Source of the DNA: Candidatus Nomurabacteria bacterium
Lineage (GTDB): Bacteria > Patescibacteriota > Saccharimonadia > Saccharimonadales > Saccharimonadaceae
Direction of reading: 5' to 3'
DNA: 57,514 bases
NCBI GenBank assembly: GCA_031266275.1
Contig: JAISBI010000022.1
Span: 1 to 57,514 of the forward strand
Positions 26,469-34,557 of the stretch are shown here, piece by piece. The translations under genes were made by a program, and so were the position numbers. The number at the start of each line of letters is the position of its first letter. The stretch's first letter is position 1. The notes under the pieces are model-generated. The model saw only the letters and a program-made list of their open reading frames with translations, did not search any database and had not been told where the DNA came from.

Positions 26469-27764
26469 ATGGAATTTGAGAGTAGGAAAACTATCATGCC
26501 GGAGCTAAAGTCAGCAGATATTTCTGATGATAGTTTAGAGTTGAAAACTCATAAGACCGAAAGCTATGGTATTCGTGTGGATTTGGACGGACGTTTTTTC
26601 TATATAGATGACAATGAATTCTTAACTGACGACTGGCATGAGCTAGAAGATTTTGCGGTTTGGTTGGAAGCTGATATTGCCATTATCAAAAGAGTAGCGA
26701 CTTCTTTAGGCATTAAGAGGCGCAGTGATAGAAAGTGTCCGCCGCTGTCTTTTGAAGTTATTGAGCAGGAATACGCATGGCAGAAGTATTACGAATCTTT
26801 GCCCGCTAGAATTAGTCGTTACGAGATAGGTCAAACGCTAGGACTGCACTATGACACCATAACTCATTACGCTAAGGAATGGAGCTATAAAACAACCAGA
26901 ACCAAATGTGAACGCGCGAGTAAACGTGGTAGTTTTCGATATTTTTATCCCAAAAGATTTTTAGCGGCATTACGTGAAAGACAGTTGTCTGTACCTTTGG
27001 ACGAGGGCTGGTTGACTCTGCGCGGATTGATTAATGGTACAGATATGGACAGAGAATGGGCGAAGCATAGGTTGGATGAGTCTGGGCTGTCACCAGAAAT
27101 GCGTCGTTCCGTAAAGGATAATACTATTCGCTTGCATTATCCGCCAGAATCAAAGCAGTATCTACAACGATGCGTTAGAAATGTTCCGCCGGCCGGCGGC
27201 GATTATTTAACAGAATGCTATATTGCAGGAATGATTCCTGAAAGATCTGGTAAATGGGTAGGGCGACGACTGGCAAAATTTGCGATGGAAATGGAAATTC
27301 GTTTAGACGACCAAAGAGTGCCGCGCTGGCACTATCCGTACTGGGTGTATAAAATGTTAAAAACGGAGGCAATTGAAACAGTGGCGAAAACCGACGCGGA
27401 AGATTGGTATTCAACTGAAAACGTGGCGAAGTTCTTTGATATCAAACCGCATTCTACTGAGCGTACGATGGCCCGATTGGGCGTGGAACGCGAGAAACGG
27501 TTTACGGAATCTGGTAGGGCTATTTACCACTATAACCCGCAACAAATTATTGCCATATATCAGAGGTTGAATTTTGAGCTAGAAACCATGTTTAGTCTTG
27601 ACGACTTGGCGCAGGAACTTGGCATATGTACGAGAACGGTCAGCGAGCGCTTGCGAAAATTAAATATTGAACCGAGCAATCGAATTCGAGCAGTACATAA
27701 TCGCAAACTTTATGATACAGCAGCAAGAACCGCGTTAGCGACGACGATTAAGGAACCTAAATAA
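26469..27764 (+). CDS. Multi-HTH DNA-binding-like protein, unknown
   Basis: A 431-residue soluble protein not tied to a named family. At least three stretches look like MerR/excisionase-type winged HTHs: RISRYEIGQTLGLHYDTITH (about 115), WYSTENVAKFFDIKPHSTER (about 312) and FSLDDLAQELGICTRTVSER (about 378). Basic and aromatic clusters follow each, such as RYFYPKRF and YHYNPQQI, reminiscent of target-choosing regulators. TAGAAT lies 6 nt before the ATG, so it is probably leaderless. It sits in the middle of the lepA insert and is a candidate regulator of it. Confidence 0.7.
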   Translation: MEFESRKTIMPELKSADISDDSLELKTHKTESYGIRVDLDGRFFYIDDNEFLTDDWHELEDFAVWLEADIAIIKRVATSLGIKRRSDRKCPPLSFEVIEQEYAWQKYYESLPARISRYEIGQTLGLHYDTITHYAKEWSYKTTRTKCERASKRGSFRYFYPKRFLAALRERQLSVPLDEGWLTLRGLINGTDMDREWAKHRLDESGLSPEMRRSVKDNTIRLHYPPESKQYLQRCVRNVPPAGGDYLTECYIAGMIPERSGKWVGRRLAKFAMEMEIRLDDQRVPRWHYPYWVYKMLKTEAIETVAKTDAEDWYSTENVAKFFDIKPHSTERTMARLGVEREKRFTESGRAIYHYNPQQIIAIYQRLNFELETMFSLDDLAQELGICTRTVSERLRKLNIEPSNRIRAVHNRKLYDTAARTALATTIKEPK

Positions 27765-27768
27765 AATA

Positions 27769-27805
27769 CAACTTCAAGTTTACAAAAAGCAACTTGAAGT
27801 TTACA
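27769..27805. promoter_or_regulatory. Tandem operator-like repeats
   Basis: CAACTTCAAGTTTACA (27769-27784) and CAACTTGAAGTTTACA (27790-27805) are identical except at the centre and are spaced 21 bp, two helical turns. Each contains an 11-bp palindrome core AACTTSAAGTT. They lie about 100 nt upstream of the XRE regulator, as expected for its autoregulatory operator. Confidence 0.6.
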
Positions 27806-27898
27806 TAAATATTGCAAAATCAAGCTGAATTTGGTAGAGTTGACAGTATGAAGACTGCTAAAATTGTGCTACATCGTTTAACAAGAAAGGAGAAAATG

Positions 27899-28351
27899 AT
27901 GAATTTTAGTAAAAACTTAAGGGAGCTGCGGGCTAAACACGGTCTTACACAGGAGGTTTTGGCGGACAAAATTGGCGTATCGCGTCAAATGATTGCCCGC
28001 TATGAATCAGGCGAAAACTATCCTGAGATGGACAAGGCGGTTTTGATTGCGCAGGTTCTAAATTGTAAATTGGACGACTTGGTCAATAGTAAAGAGCCGG
28101 TAGAAAGTTTCGGCCCACACTTGACGGCTCAAACTGTCTCTGTGAAACTAGAGAAGCCAAAGCTTTCCGTTCGTGACAAGGTAATTTACATTTCGTTGTG
28201 GTGCGCTGTCAGCTTGATGGTATTTGGTTCGCTAATTGCCAGCGCAGGCATAATGTTCGGTGAACAGGCTAGCAGTGCGGCCGGTTCATTTTTCGGTGCG
28301 CTGATGATAGCGTCTTGGTGCATTATTGCGATTATTTACAAAGCGAAATAG
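27899..28351 (+). CDS. XRE-family regulator with C-terminal membrane helices
   Basis: A 150-residue protein. Residues 1-62 are a clear XRE HTH (LRELRAKHGLTQEVLADKIG, VSRQMIARYESGENYPEMDK). Residues 90-150 hold two transmembrane helices. Such HTH-TM proteins are common in Firmicutes, where they often control nearby transporters. A strong Shine-Dalgarno (AAGGAG) favours the second of two adjacent ATGs (27896 or 27899). Tandem palindromic repeats lie upstream. Confidence 0.88.
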   Translation: MNFSKNLRELRAKHGLTQEVLADKIGVSRQMIARYESGENYPEMDKAVLIAQVLNCKLDDLVNSKEPVESFGPHLTAQTVSVKLEKPKLSVRDKVIYISLWCAVSLMVFGSLIASAGIMFGEQASSAAGSFFGALMIASWCIIAIIYKAK

Positions 28352-28386
28352 ACGTTTAGTTCACGCATGGAAAAGCGTCGCTTATT

Positions 28387-28587
28387 GTGCGGTTTATTTA
28401 CAGAGCGCGGATTGTGAGCGAGTCGAAAAAGTGCGAAATGAACCATCGGTATTTTGATCTAGCTGAACTTGAAAAAATCACCGGTGACGGCTTGGTGCGC
28501 GGTGCGGATGTGGTGGCGTTGGCACGGGATTTCTTTGACGATAAATTAGTGATATGTCGCGAACCGGTGGTTTTCACGCCTCGTTAG
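28387..28587 (+). CDS. Small hypothetical protein
   Basis: A 66-codon frame from a GTG; an internal ATG at 28438 would give 49 residues (MNHRYFDLAELEKITGDGLV and so on). It reads like a real small protein in the second part (ALARDFFDDKLVICREPVVF), but no convincing Shine-Dalgarno or promoter is seen. Family unknown. Confidence 0.35.
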   Translation: MRFIYRARIVSESKKCEMNHRYFDLAELEKITGDGLVRGADVVALARDFFDDKLVICREPVVFTPR

Positions 28588-28635
28588 TTTAACAGATCTG
28601 CCAATTTGACAAATATAACAAAATACAATATATTA

Positions 28636-29397
28636 ATGAATATGAATGATAGAATAGTGCCTCCGGGACTCAGCAACTGGTGTATCTCCGCGCAGGGCTT
28701 GGATTGCTATGACCGGATAAAAGACTTATATGACAGCGACACTGAAGGCGCTTATCGAAAAATTCTTCAATTGAGATTGCCGACGGTGATGCGAATTGAT
28801 TGCAGTCCAAACGAGTTTGTTAGTCGGCCTGACAGTTTCTTCGAACAAATACCGAGTGATACTTATTGGGTTGCTGTCAACTCTGATAGCAATAAATCAG
28901 CACCGCGTGAGCGAGCGTATAATTTAGAACGGAGTGCAGCACTGGATTTTGTAAATAAATTGGTGTGCAGCGGGGGGGGGTATAATCTAATGGAGCTCAA
29001 AGAAGATCGTCGATATGACTATTCTGGCACGATTTCGGTCGCTCCAAACAGTTTCGATGTTTACGTCGAGGCGGTCAACGGTGGTCTGAGTGATTTAATG
29101 CACGGCGGGCGAGTCGACCACATTGCAATCAGAGACTCGTTTACCGGTTCTTTCAAATATTATACCGACGACATAGAGGCTAGGCGAAGTATTTTTAATG
29201 CTGTTTCCCGCATTCCGTCACCGACGCCTGACGGTGAAAATGTACCAGCGCGTGACCGTTTATATGTGCGCGGACAGTATGAGGTTATGATTTCGCAGGG
29301 TCGGCCGTTTTTCACTGAGTATACAGATAACAGAGTGGTTAGTGAGGTTTTTCGTGATGTGGGGATTGTGGCGGTTGGTGATATTGCCACTATATAA
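28636..29397 (+). CDS. Hypothetical protein with an internal G9 tract
   Basis: A soluble 253-residue protein not recognised; no signal peptide. A candidate promoter (TTGACA 28606-28611, 17 nt, TATATT 28629-28634) places the start at the ATG at 28636 or 28642; the frame upstream of it is promoter. Codons about 113-115 are encoded by nine consecutive G (28972-28980), giving CSGGGYN. A one-base slip would stop translation early, so the gene may be phase-variable. It converges on the MFS gene with a 16-nt gap. Confidence 0.7.
   Translation: MNMNDRIVPPGLSNWCISAQGLDCYDRIKDLYDSDTEGAYRKILQLRLPTVMRIDCSPNEFVSRPDSFFEQIPSDTYWVAVNSDSNKSAPRERAYNLERSAALDFVNKLVCSGGGYNLMELKEDRRYDYSGTISVAPNSFDVYVEAVNGGLSDLMHGGRVDHIAIRDSFTGSFKYYTDDIEARRSIFNAVSRIPSPTPDGENVPARDRLYVRGQYEVMISQGRPFFTEYTDNRVVSEVFRDVGIVAVGDIATI
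28972..28980 (+). repeat. Poly-G tract (G9) inside a gene
   Basis: Nine consecutive G after AGC, in frame as GGG GGG GGG. No comparable G-run was noticed elsewhere in the window. Confidence 0.9.
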
Positions 29398-29413
29398 TGG
29401 TTGAATTTCTGTA

Positions 29414-30643
29414 TCAAATGAATTTGTTGTTTTTCACTTGCTTCATCAATTTGACGGACACATAAATCGCCGGTAAAGCAGCCGCGAGCAGTATTAAAAT
29501 AGCATGTTGCAGCTGTAGCTTCGTCAGACTTAGCGTGATAATTATACCTAATATGAATGTTCCGATTTTCCTAACCAAAGCTAGATACGAAATCATTTCT
29601 TGGTGACTGGAACTAGGGAAAGAATTAAGAACCAGATTTGTTATATATAATTTTAATGGGTCTCTAGTTGCCACTACGAGCGAAAAACCGAGCGTCATCA
29701 CGATTGATTTTATGATTATGTCCGACAGGCAAAAGCTAATCAAAATCAAGGCAAACGATACGGCTAAGTGGAGTGCCAAAAATATCGGCATTTTATTGGC
29801 CAGCCGCTTATGTAGCTTTGGATAAATTAGATTATATAACACCCTAACTGCTCTGGACACAAAGATGATAATCCCTAGATATATCGCCACCTCATCCAGT
29901 GCGAAATATTTTTGCAATTCAAATTGCGTGAACAACTGTTCGTTTTCTTGGCCGATGTTGATTAACCCATATAACAGTCCGAAAGTTAGCAATATATAAA
30001 ACGCCAATTTGGTCGGTTTTGGCAGGTTGAATTTCTTACTTGGTGCAAGCACTTCTGGTTTTTTGGGACTGACTTTATCGTTAACATCAAATATGAAAAA
30101 ACTTAGGATAAAGCAAATCAGCATATCGGTGATGCAGAGCAGCATCGGCAGATAATTATACAAGTCAAAGAGAAATCCGATGGACAGGGCAATTAACAAA
30201 GTCGCTACGGCATAAATAATATTTTCCTTACTTTTAATATTTATGAATTCTTTTTCTTTCCTCTGAAATTTCAAGTTGTTTTTTAGCAAAACATCTCCCA
30301 TAGCTTTCAAGACAAAAGCTACTTCAAACATCACCATCGCCAAAATAAATAACCAATAATCTGTTGCGAAAGTTAGCAAAAGGCTCGATATGACCAAGCA
30401 GAAAGTGCCAATTCTAACCGATTTAGTGTTGCCAAGTTTTTTGAGGATAAATTTTATGGCGAAAATTTGGAAAAATATGGCGAACAGGCTGGCTACTGTT
30501 ATTAATAGCGTTACTTGGGCGGTGGAAAAGCCTTTAATTGCGGTCAGCCAAATCGTTTCTATGGCGATATAGAACAACAGGTCGTCGGACAGTCCCGCAT
30601 ACCATGGGAAGATTTTTGATACTTTGGTTAGTTTTTTATACAT
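29414..30643 (-). CDS. MFS transporter
   Basis: A 409-residue membrane protein with 12 predicted helices in two groups of six, separated by a charged loop (NDKVSPKKPEVLAPSKKFNL, about residue 200). That is the major facilitator layout. Weak acidic/basic motifs between helices 2 and 3 (LKKLGNTKSVR) agree. The substrate is unknown; drug efflux is the usual guess for such singletons. GGAG lies 5 nt before the ATG, and a minus-strand TACAAT is at 30671-30676 with CTGACA as -35. Lower GC than the flanking lepA halves. Confidence 0.85.
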   Translation of the reverse strand: MYKKLTKVSKIFPWYAGLSDDLLFYIAIETIWLTAIKGFSTAQVTLLITVASLFAIFFQIFAIKFILKKLGNTKSVRIGTFCLVISSLLLTFATDYWLFILAMVMFEVAFVLKAMGDVLLKNNLKFQRKEKEFINIKSKENIIYAVATLLIALSIGFLFDLYNYLPMLLCITDMLICFILSFFIFDVNDKVSPKKPEVLAPSKKFNLPKPTKLAFYILLTFGLLYGLINIGQENEQLFTQFELQKYFALDEVAIYLGIIIFVSRAVRVLYNLIYPKLHKRLANKMPIFLALHLAVSFALILISFCLSDIIIKSIVMTLGFSLVVATRDPLKLYITNLVLNSFPSSSHQEMISYLALVRKIGTFILGIIITLSLTKLQLQHAILILLAAALPAIYVSVKLMKQVKNNKFI

Positions 30644-30686
30644 CAGGCTCCGCTTTTATGCATTTACGTTATTGTAACATAACTTT

Positions 30687-30699
30687 CTGACAATGTCAG
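30687..30699. promoter_or_regulatory. Inverted repeat between divergent MFS and GNAT genes
   Basis: CTGACA-A-TGTCAG, a 13-bp palindrome. One half forms the -35 (CTGACA) of the MFS promoter on the minus strand. It could be an operator for the transporter. Confidence 0.4.
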
Positions 30700-30742
30700 T
30701 ATCAGCTTATTGGTTTTGGGCCGACTAGGGCAGTGTGATATA

Positions 30743-31276
30743 ATGGCGGCTATGAAAGAGAGCAGATTTATCATCGAAACCTTTAATGGCAATCAAGCAA
30801 CGGCAGATTTGATAGCAGCCAAGCATCTCGAGACACGGTTGAAACAAAGGGATGACGGCGAAAATGAATTTCAAACAAACATCTTGGGCTCTCAGGACGA
30901 CTTGAAAAACATGCAAACTTATTATGTTGAACCGGGCGGTGGTTTTTGGATTGCGAAAGAAGCAGCGTCGAAAAACATCGCTGGATTTGTTGGACTATGT
31001 AAAAAAACTAATGATATTGGTATGCTTAAACGTATGGCAGTGATGCCTGAATATAGAGGGCATCATCTCGGTCAGCGCTTGGTTGATGCTCTGACTCTAT
31101 GGGCAGCTAATCAAGGATTCCAGACTATCTGCTTAGCAACCGGTAAGGACGAACGTGCTCGCAAGTTGGTGTATGAACCGCTTGGCTTTGTGGCGGTTGG
31201 CTTTGATGATGTTCACCAAGATCATATGATGGAGTTGCAGCTCTCGGAAGATTGTAAAGCGAGAAGCAATGCATAA
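30743..31276 (+). CDS. GNAT-family N-acetyltransferase
   Basis: A 177-residue protein with the GNAT core. Motif A is MAVMPEYRGHHLGQRLVDAL near residue 110, with the R/Q-x-x-G-x-G/A-like acetyl-CoA loop (RGHHLG), preceded by the GFVGLCKKTNDIG strand and followed by KLVYEPLGFVAVGF (motif B). Substrate unknown. A TATAAT-like box overlaps the ATG at 30743, so the ATG at 30752 is an equally good leaderless start. Divergent from the MFS gene. Confidence 0.85.
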   Translation: MAAMKESRFIIETFNGNQATADLIAAKHLETRLKQRDDGENEFQTNILGSQDDLKNMQTYYVEPGGGFWIAKEAASKNIAGFVGLCKKTNDIGMLKRMAVMPEYRGHHLGQRLVDALTLWAANQGFQTICLATGKDERARKLVYEPLGFVAVGFDDVHQDHMMELQLSEDCKARSNA

Positions 31277-31297
31277 TTGTATGCTAAAATAATAGTT

Positions 31298-31654
31298 ATG
31301 AAAACGAAATACCAAGTCACGCCAAATGACAGTCGCTACGTTCCGTTCACGCAACAAAAATATGATTGTGCGCCAACGTCGATTATGATGATTATGTATC
31401 GAAATGGAATTCCTCTTATGTCGACAGAGGAGCTTGGTTATCGTCTCGGTTTGGTGGTTCCGCCGAAGGATAAAGCTCTTTATTGCCAGTCGCGTGTTTT
31501 CGATAAAATTGTGAATGGTAAAATACGCATAATCGACACGTGGTACAACGATGCCAAGTGGCAGTTGTTTGAGCCTGATCTAATGTATCGCGCCATTCAA
31601 AAACACGGCAGCGATAAATCAGGCGGGATTTGGAGATTTACGAAAAATGTCTGA
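31298..31654 (+). CDS. C39-like papain-fold protein, possibly C-truncated
   Basis: A 118-residue protein. RYVPFTQQKYDCAPTSIMMI fits the start of peptidase C39-like domains: oxyanion Gln, nucleophile Cys and the PTS helix. The later His/Asp part of that fold, normally about 80 residues on as a GH motif, is not present. Either the 3' end was lost where the insert meets lepA, or this is a short inactive member. A TAAAAT box precedes the ATG. The last 8 nt overlap the start of the lepA C-half, giving translational coupling. Confidence 0.6.
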   Translation: MKTKYQVTPNDSRYVPFTQQKYDCAPTSIMMIMYRNGIPLMSTEELGYRLGLVVPPKDKALYCQSRVFDKIVNGKIRIIDTWYNDAKWQLFEPDLMYRAIQKHGSDKSGGIWRFTKNV

Positions 31655-32609
31655 ACATATCGTTGTTAGGCCGTTGTCGGGCTATAAAGACGTCAAGCCG
31701 TTTGTTTATGCTGGGTTTTTCCCAGTGAGCAATGAGGATTATCAGGACTTGAAAGACGCGGTGGAGAAGTTGTCGTTGTCCGATTCAGCGCTGCAGTTTG
31801 CGCCGGAAAACTCGCCAGTTTTGGGTTTTGGGGTGCGAATTGGCTTTCTCGGGTTGTTGCATATGGACATTGTGCGCGAGCGGTTGGAGCGGGAATATAG
31901 TCTTGATTTGGTCGTGACAAATCCCTCGACGGATTATCATGTGGTATTGATTAGCGGCGAGGATGTTGATATTAAGTCGGCGGCGGACCTGCCGGATGTC
32001 AGCAAAATCGCCAGCATTGCCGAGCCTTATATCAGCGGTGAAATTATCGTGCCGAGTGACTATGTCGGGGCAGTTATTCAGTTGATTATCGGCAAGCGTG
32101 GGCAGCAGAAAAACCTCAGTTATGTCGACGAACGGGCCTTGATTGGTTTCGAGGCGCCGTTGGCAAATCTTTTGACGGATTTTTACGACCAATTGAAAAG
32201 TGTGACGAGTGGATACGGTTCGTTTAATTATGAATTGGCGGATTATCGCGTGGGGGATTTGGTGCGGGTGGATTTTTATGTGGCCGGCGAAATGGTCGAC
32301 GCGCTTTCGGTCATGGTCCACAGAAGTGAGGCGGAAAGTCTGGGCCGCGAAGTCGTCAAAAAATTAAAAGACGTCGTGCCGCGCCAGAATTTCAAAGTCG
32401 CGCTCCAAGCCGCCATCGGCGGTAAATTCATCGCCCGCGAAGACATCAGCGCCTATCGCAAAGATGTCACGACCGGACTTTACGGTGGCGACGTCACGCG
32501 CAAGAAAAAAGTCCTCGCCAAACAAGCCAAAGGCAAAAAGCGCATGAAAAAATTCGGCCGTGTCGAAATTCCCAGCGCAGCTTTTGCGGTGATGTTGAAG
32601 CGCGATTAA
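31647..32609 (+). CDS. lepA: Elongation factor 4 (LepA), C-terminal half: domains III, V and CTD
   Basis: A 320-residue protein starting MSEHIVVRPLSGYKDVKPFV and continuing colinearly with LepA from the domain III strand VKPFVYAGFFPVSNEDYQDL. It includes LGFGVRIGFLGLLHMDIVRE, PLANLLTDFYDQLKSVTSGY and the LepA-specific C-terminal tail KGKKRMKKFGRVEIPSAAF. No GTPase domain is present. The ATG has its own GGAG (11 nt upstream) and overlaps the C39-like gene. Both halves are intact in frame, so a two-subunit EF4 is plausible. Confidence 0.95.
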   Translation: MSEHIVVRPLSGYKDVKPFVYAGFFPVSNEDYQDLKDAVEKLSLSDSALQFAPENSPVLGFGVRIGFLGLLHMDIVRERLEREYSLDLVVTNPSTDYHVVLISGEDVDIKSAADLPDVSKIASIAEPYISGEIIVPSDYVGAVIQLIIGKRGQQKNLSYVDERALIGFEAPLANLLTDFYDQLKSVTSGYGSFNYELADYRVGDLVRVDFYVAGEMVDALSVMVHRSEAESLGREVVKKLKDVVPRQNFKVALQAAIGGKFIAREDISAYRKDVTTGLYGGDVTRKKKVLAKQAKGKKRMKKFGRVEIPSAAFAVMLKRD

Positions 32610-32673
32610 AACTTGCTAAAAATAAACGTTTGCGCTATAGTTGAAGTGTATTAATAACTTAAGGAGTAATAAA

Positions 32674-33270
32674 ATGGAAAATGACTCAATCGTTTCGTGT
32701 TCAAAGAACAAATTTAAGCCGCTGGCGATAGTTTTCATCGTTTTGTCAGTATTATTGGCTATCTCGACTGGGATTTTCGTTTGGCAATACTTCAGTCAAA
32801 GGGCGGAGATTAGCGACTTAAACGCGAAAATTGAGAAGCTTATATACGAAAACGCAAATCATGAAGATTCGCTGCAGGCTGCTGAGGTCGAGCAAAGCCA
32901 AAAAGACCCAAATATTGTTACTGTCGATGAACTAACTGCAGCTTATGAGGCGGCTGGTCATAACCTTAACAATTCTTTCGTAATATTAAATGACGACTAT
33001 GAGATTAAAGACGGCAGTATCAAGCCATATCAAACCGTAACAGCCACTATCGCCTCTAGGTCGGGAGTAGGTAGCGCAGCGGGACATTTTTACCGAGCAG
33101 GCGTTGATGACGATTGGCACTATGGTTTTGGTGCTCAGAACGCAGGTTTATGCAATCGATTTAGTAATTGGCCAGTTTTTGACAAGGCTTTTGCCGACTT
33201 TCCTTGCTTTGACGATATGGATGCTCAAACAACTTACGGAGAATACGCTACGGGATTAGGTATTATCTAA
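32674..33270 (+). CDS. Hypothetical membrane-anchored protein with coiled coil
   Basis: A 198-residue protein. One transmembrane helix (about residues 16-38, LAIVFIVLSVLLAISTGIFV), then a short coiled coil (RAEISDLNAKIEKLIYENAN), then an exported domain of about 120 residues with two Cys (GLCNRF, FPCFDD). Family not recognised. The Shine-Dalgarno AAGGAG precedes the ATG. It follows the lepA C-half by 64 nt with a TATAGT-like -10. Confidence 0.75.
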   Translation: MENDSIVSCSKNKFKPLAIVFIVLSVLLAISTGIFVWQYFSQRAEISDLNAKIEKLIYENANHEDSLQAAEVEQSQKDPNIVTVDELTAAYEAAGHNLNNSFVILNDDYEIKDGSIKPYQTVTATIASRSGVGSAAGHFYRAGVDDDWHYGFGAQNAGLCNRFSNWPVFDKAFADFPCFDDMDAQTTYGEYATGLGII

Positions 33271-33287
33271 AGCACTTCAATATGCCT

Positions 33288-33695
33288 ATGAACGATGAAA
33301 ATCAACAGTTGTTTAATCAAAGTAACGGTAATTTCAAGGTCGCGTCTGAGCCTGTGACTACGCAGAAGAAAGATAAACTGTGGATTTTGTTGATGTTCTC
33401 TGCGACTGGTTTATTTATGGAGTTTCTGTCCGTAGTCGTGCTCCCGTTACTGAATAAATCTGGGCCGTCACACGATGATTTCATAGGAGGATGGGCCATA
33501 TTAATATTCATAGTGGGCTTCTCGGTAATTGGTAATATTGTGGCCATTATTGCTGCTATAATTCTTTGGGTCAAAGTAATTCGCCGCAAAAAGACGCTGC
33601 CAGAACGCAAATTTACAATGTATATTGTGATGAGTGACATTTTCGTGTTGGTTTCATTATTTGCTCCAATACTCTTCTTTTTATTCAGATTTTAA
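33288..33695 (+). CDS. Hypothetical small membrane protein
   Basis: 135 residues with three hydrophobic helices (about 30-50, 65-92 and 110-132) and a polar N-terminus. No family recognised. An in-frame ATG two codons upstream (33282) is an alternative start. It is 17 nt after the coiled-coil protein gene, so probably in the same transcript. Confidence 0.65.
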   Translation: MNDENQQLFNQSNGNFKVASEPVTTQKKDKLWILLMFSATGLFMEFLSVVVLPLLNKSGPSHDDFIGGWAILIFIVGFSVIGNIVAIIAAIILWVKVIRRKKTLPERKFTMYIVMSDIFVLVSLFAPILFFLFRF

Positions 33696-33744
33696 TGGTG
33701 TTTTGATTTTGTCGGAACGGTGTTGGTGTGGTACAATCAAAAAC

Positions 33745-34557
33745 ATGAACGTAATTAGCGTCAAAAAACTCAATAAATCTTTTGGGACAAAGCAGGCACT
33801 TTCGGACGTTAGCTTCGAGGTTGCGGAAAATTCGATCACGGGATTTTTAGGTCCAAATGGTGCTGGCAAATCGACGGCCATGAATATTTTGCTCGGTTTT
33901 ATTGCGGCGGATGACGGCAAGGCGAGGATTTTCGACGAAAAAGTTTCGGTTTCGAATCATAAAATTCACAAAGACATTGGTTTCCTGTCGAGTAATATGG
34001 CGCTCGATAAAACTCTGACGGCAGGGCAGGAAATTGAATATTTTGGGCACTTGGCGAAAAACTATGACGCCCAAAAAGTCGCGGATTTGGCGAAAAAACT
34101 AGACCTAGATTTGAATCAAAAAATCGGCAGTATGTCGACCGGCAATCATCAAAAAGTGGCGCTGATGGTGGCTTTGTTGGCCGAGCCAAAGTTGCTGATT
34201 CTGGACGAGCCGACCAATGGTCTCGATCCGTTGGTGCAGGCCGAATTTAATAAAATCATTATGCAGCTGCACGCTAAAGGTTCGACGATTTTTATTTCGT
34301 CGCACGTGCTGAGCGAGATTGAAGAATTGTGTGATAATTTCATTTTCATTCGCGATGGAAAAATCGCGGCGCAATTGTCGAAAGACGATTTGCATCGGAA
34401 ATCGCAAGACAAAATTGTGGTCGAAACCAACGCCAAAAACAAAGCCAAAATTCAGAAGTTTTTGCGGGATAATAAAATTAAATTTGCTGAAGAATCGGGC
34501 GATTTAGAATCGACATTTATGAAGTATTATTCGGGCAAGGAGGAGCGCGATGCTTAG
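33745..34557 (+). CDS. ABC-2 exporter ATPase
   Basis: A 270-residue ABC ATPase of the CcmA/NatA-like export class. Walker A GPNGAGKST, signature-region MSTGNHQKV (a TG-H variant of LSGGQ, frequent in this subgroup), Walker B LLILDEPTNGLDPL, and switch His in FISSHVLSEIEE. TACAAT lies about 8 nt before the ATG. Overlaps the permease gene by 8 nt. The substrate cannot be told. Confidence 0.93.
   Translation: MNVISVKKLNKSFGTKQALSDVSFEVAENSITGFLGPNGAGKSTAMNILLGFIAADDGKARIFDEKVSVSNHKIHKDIGFLSSNMALDKTLTAGQEIEYFGHLAKNYDAQKVADLAKKLDLDLNQKIGSMSTGNHQKVALMVALLAEPKLLILDEPTNGLDPLVQAEFNKIIMQLHAKGSTIFISSHVLSEIEELCDNFIFIRDGKIAAQLSKDDLHRKSQDKIVVETNAKNKAKIQKFLRDNKIKFAEESGDLESTFMKYYSGKEERDA

Noticed and set aside
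27812-27898. 29-codon extension of the XRE regulator
   Set aside because: It lacks a Shine-Dalgarno, while the ATG at 27899 has AAGGAG at a proper distance and begins the HTH domain directly.
24154-32609. lepA as an ordinary pseudogene
   Set aside because: Neither half shows a frameshift or internal stop, each has a start and coupling to neighbours, and together they cover the full protein.
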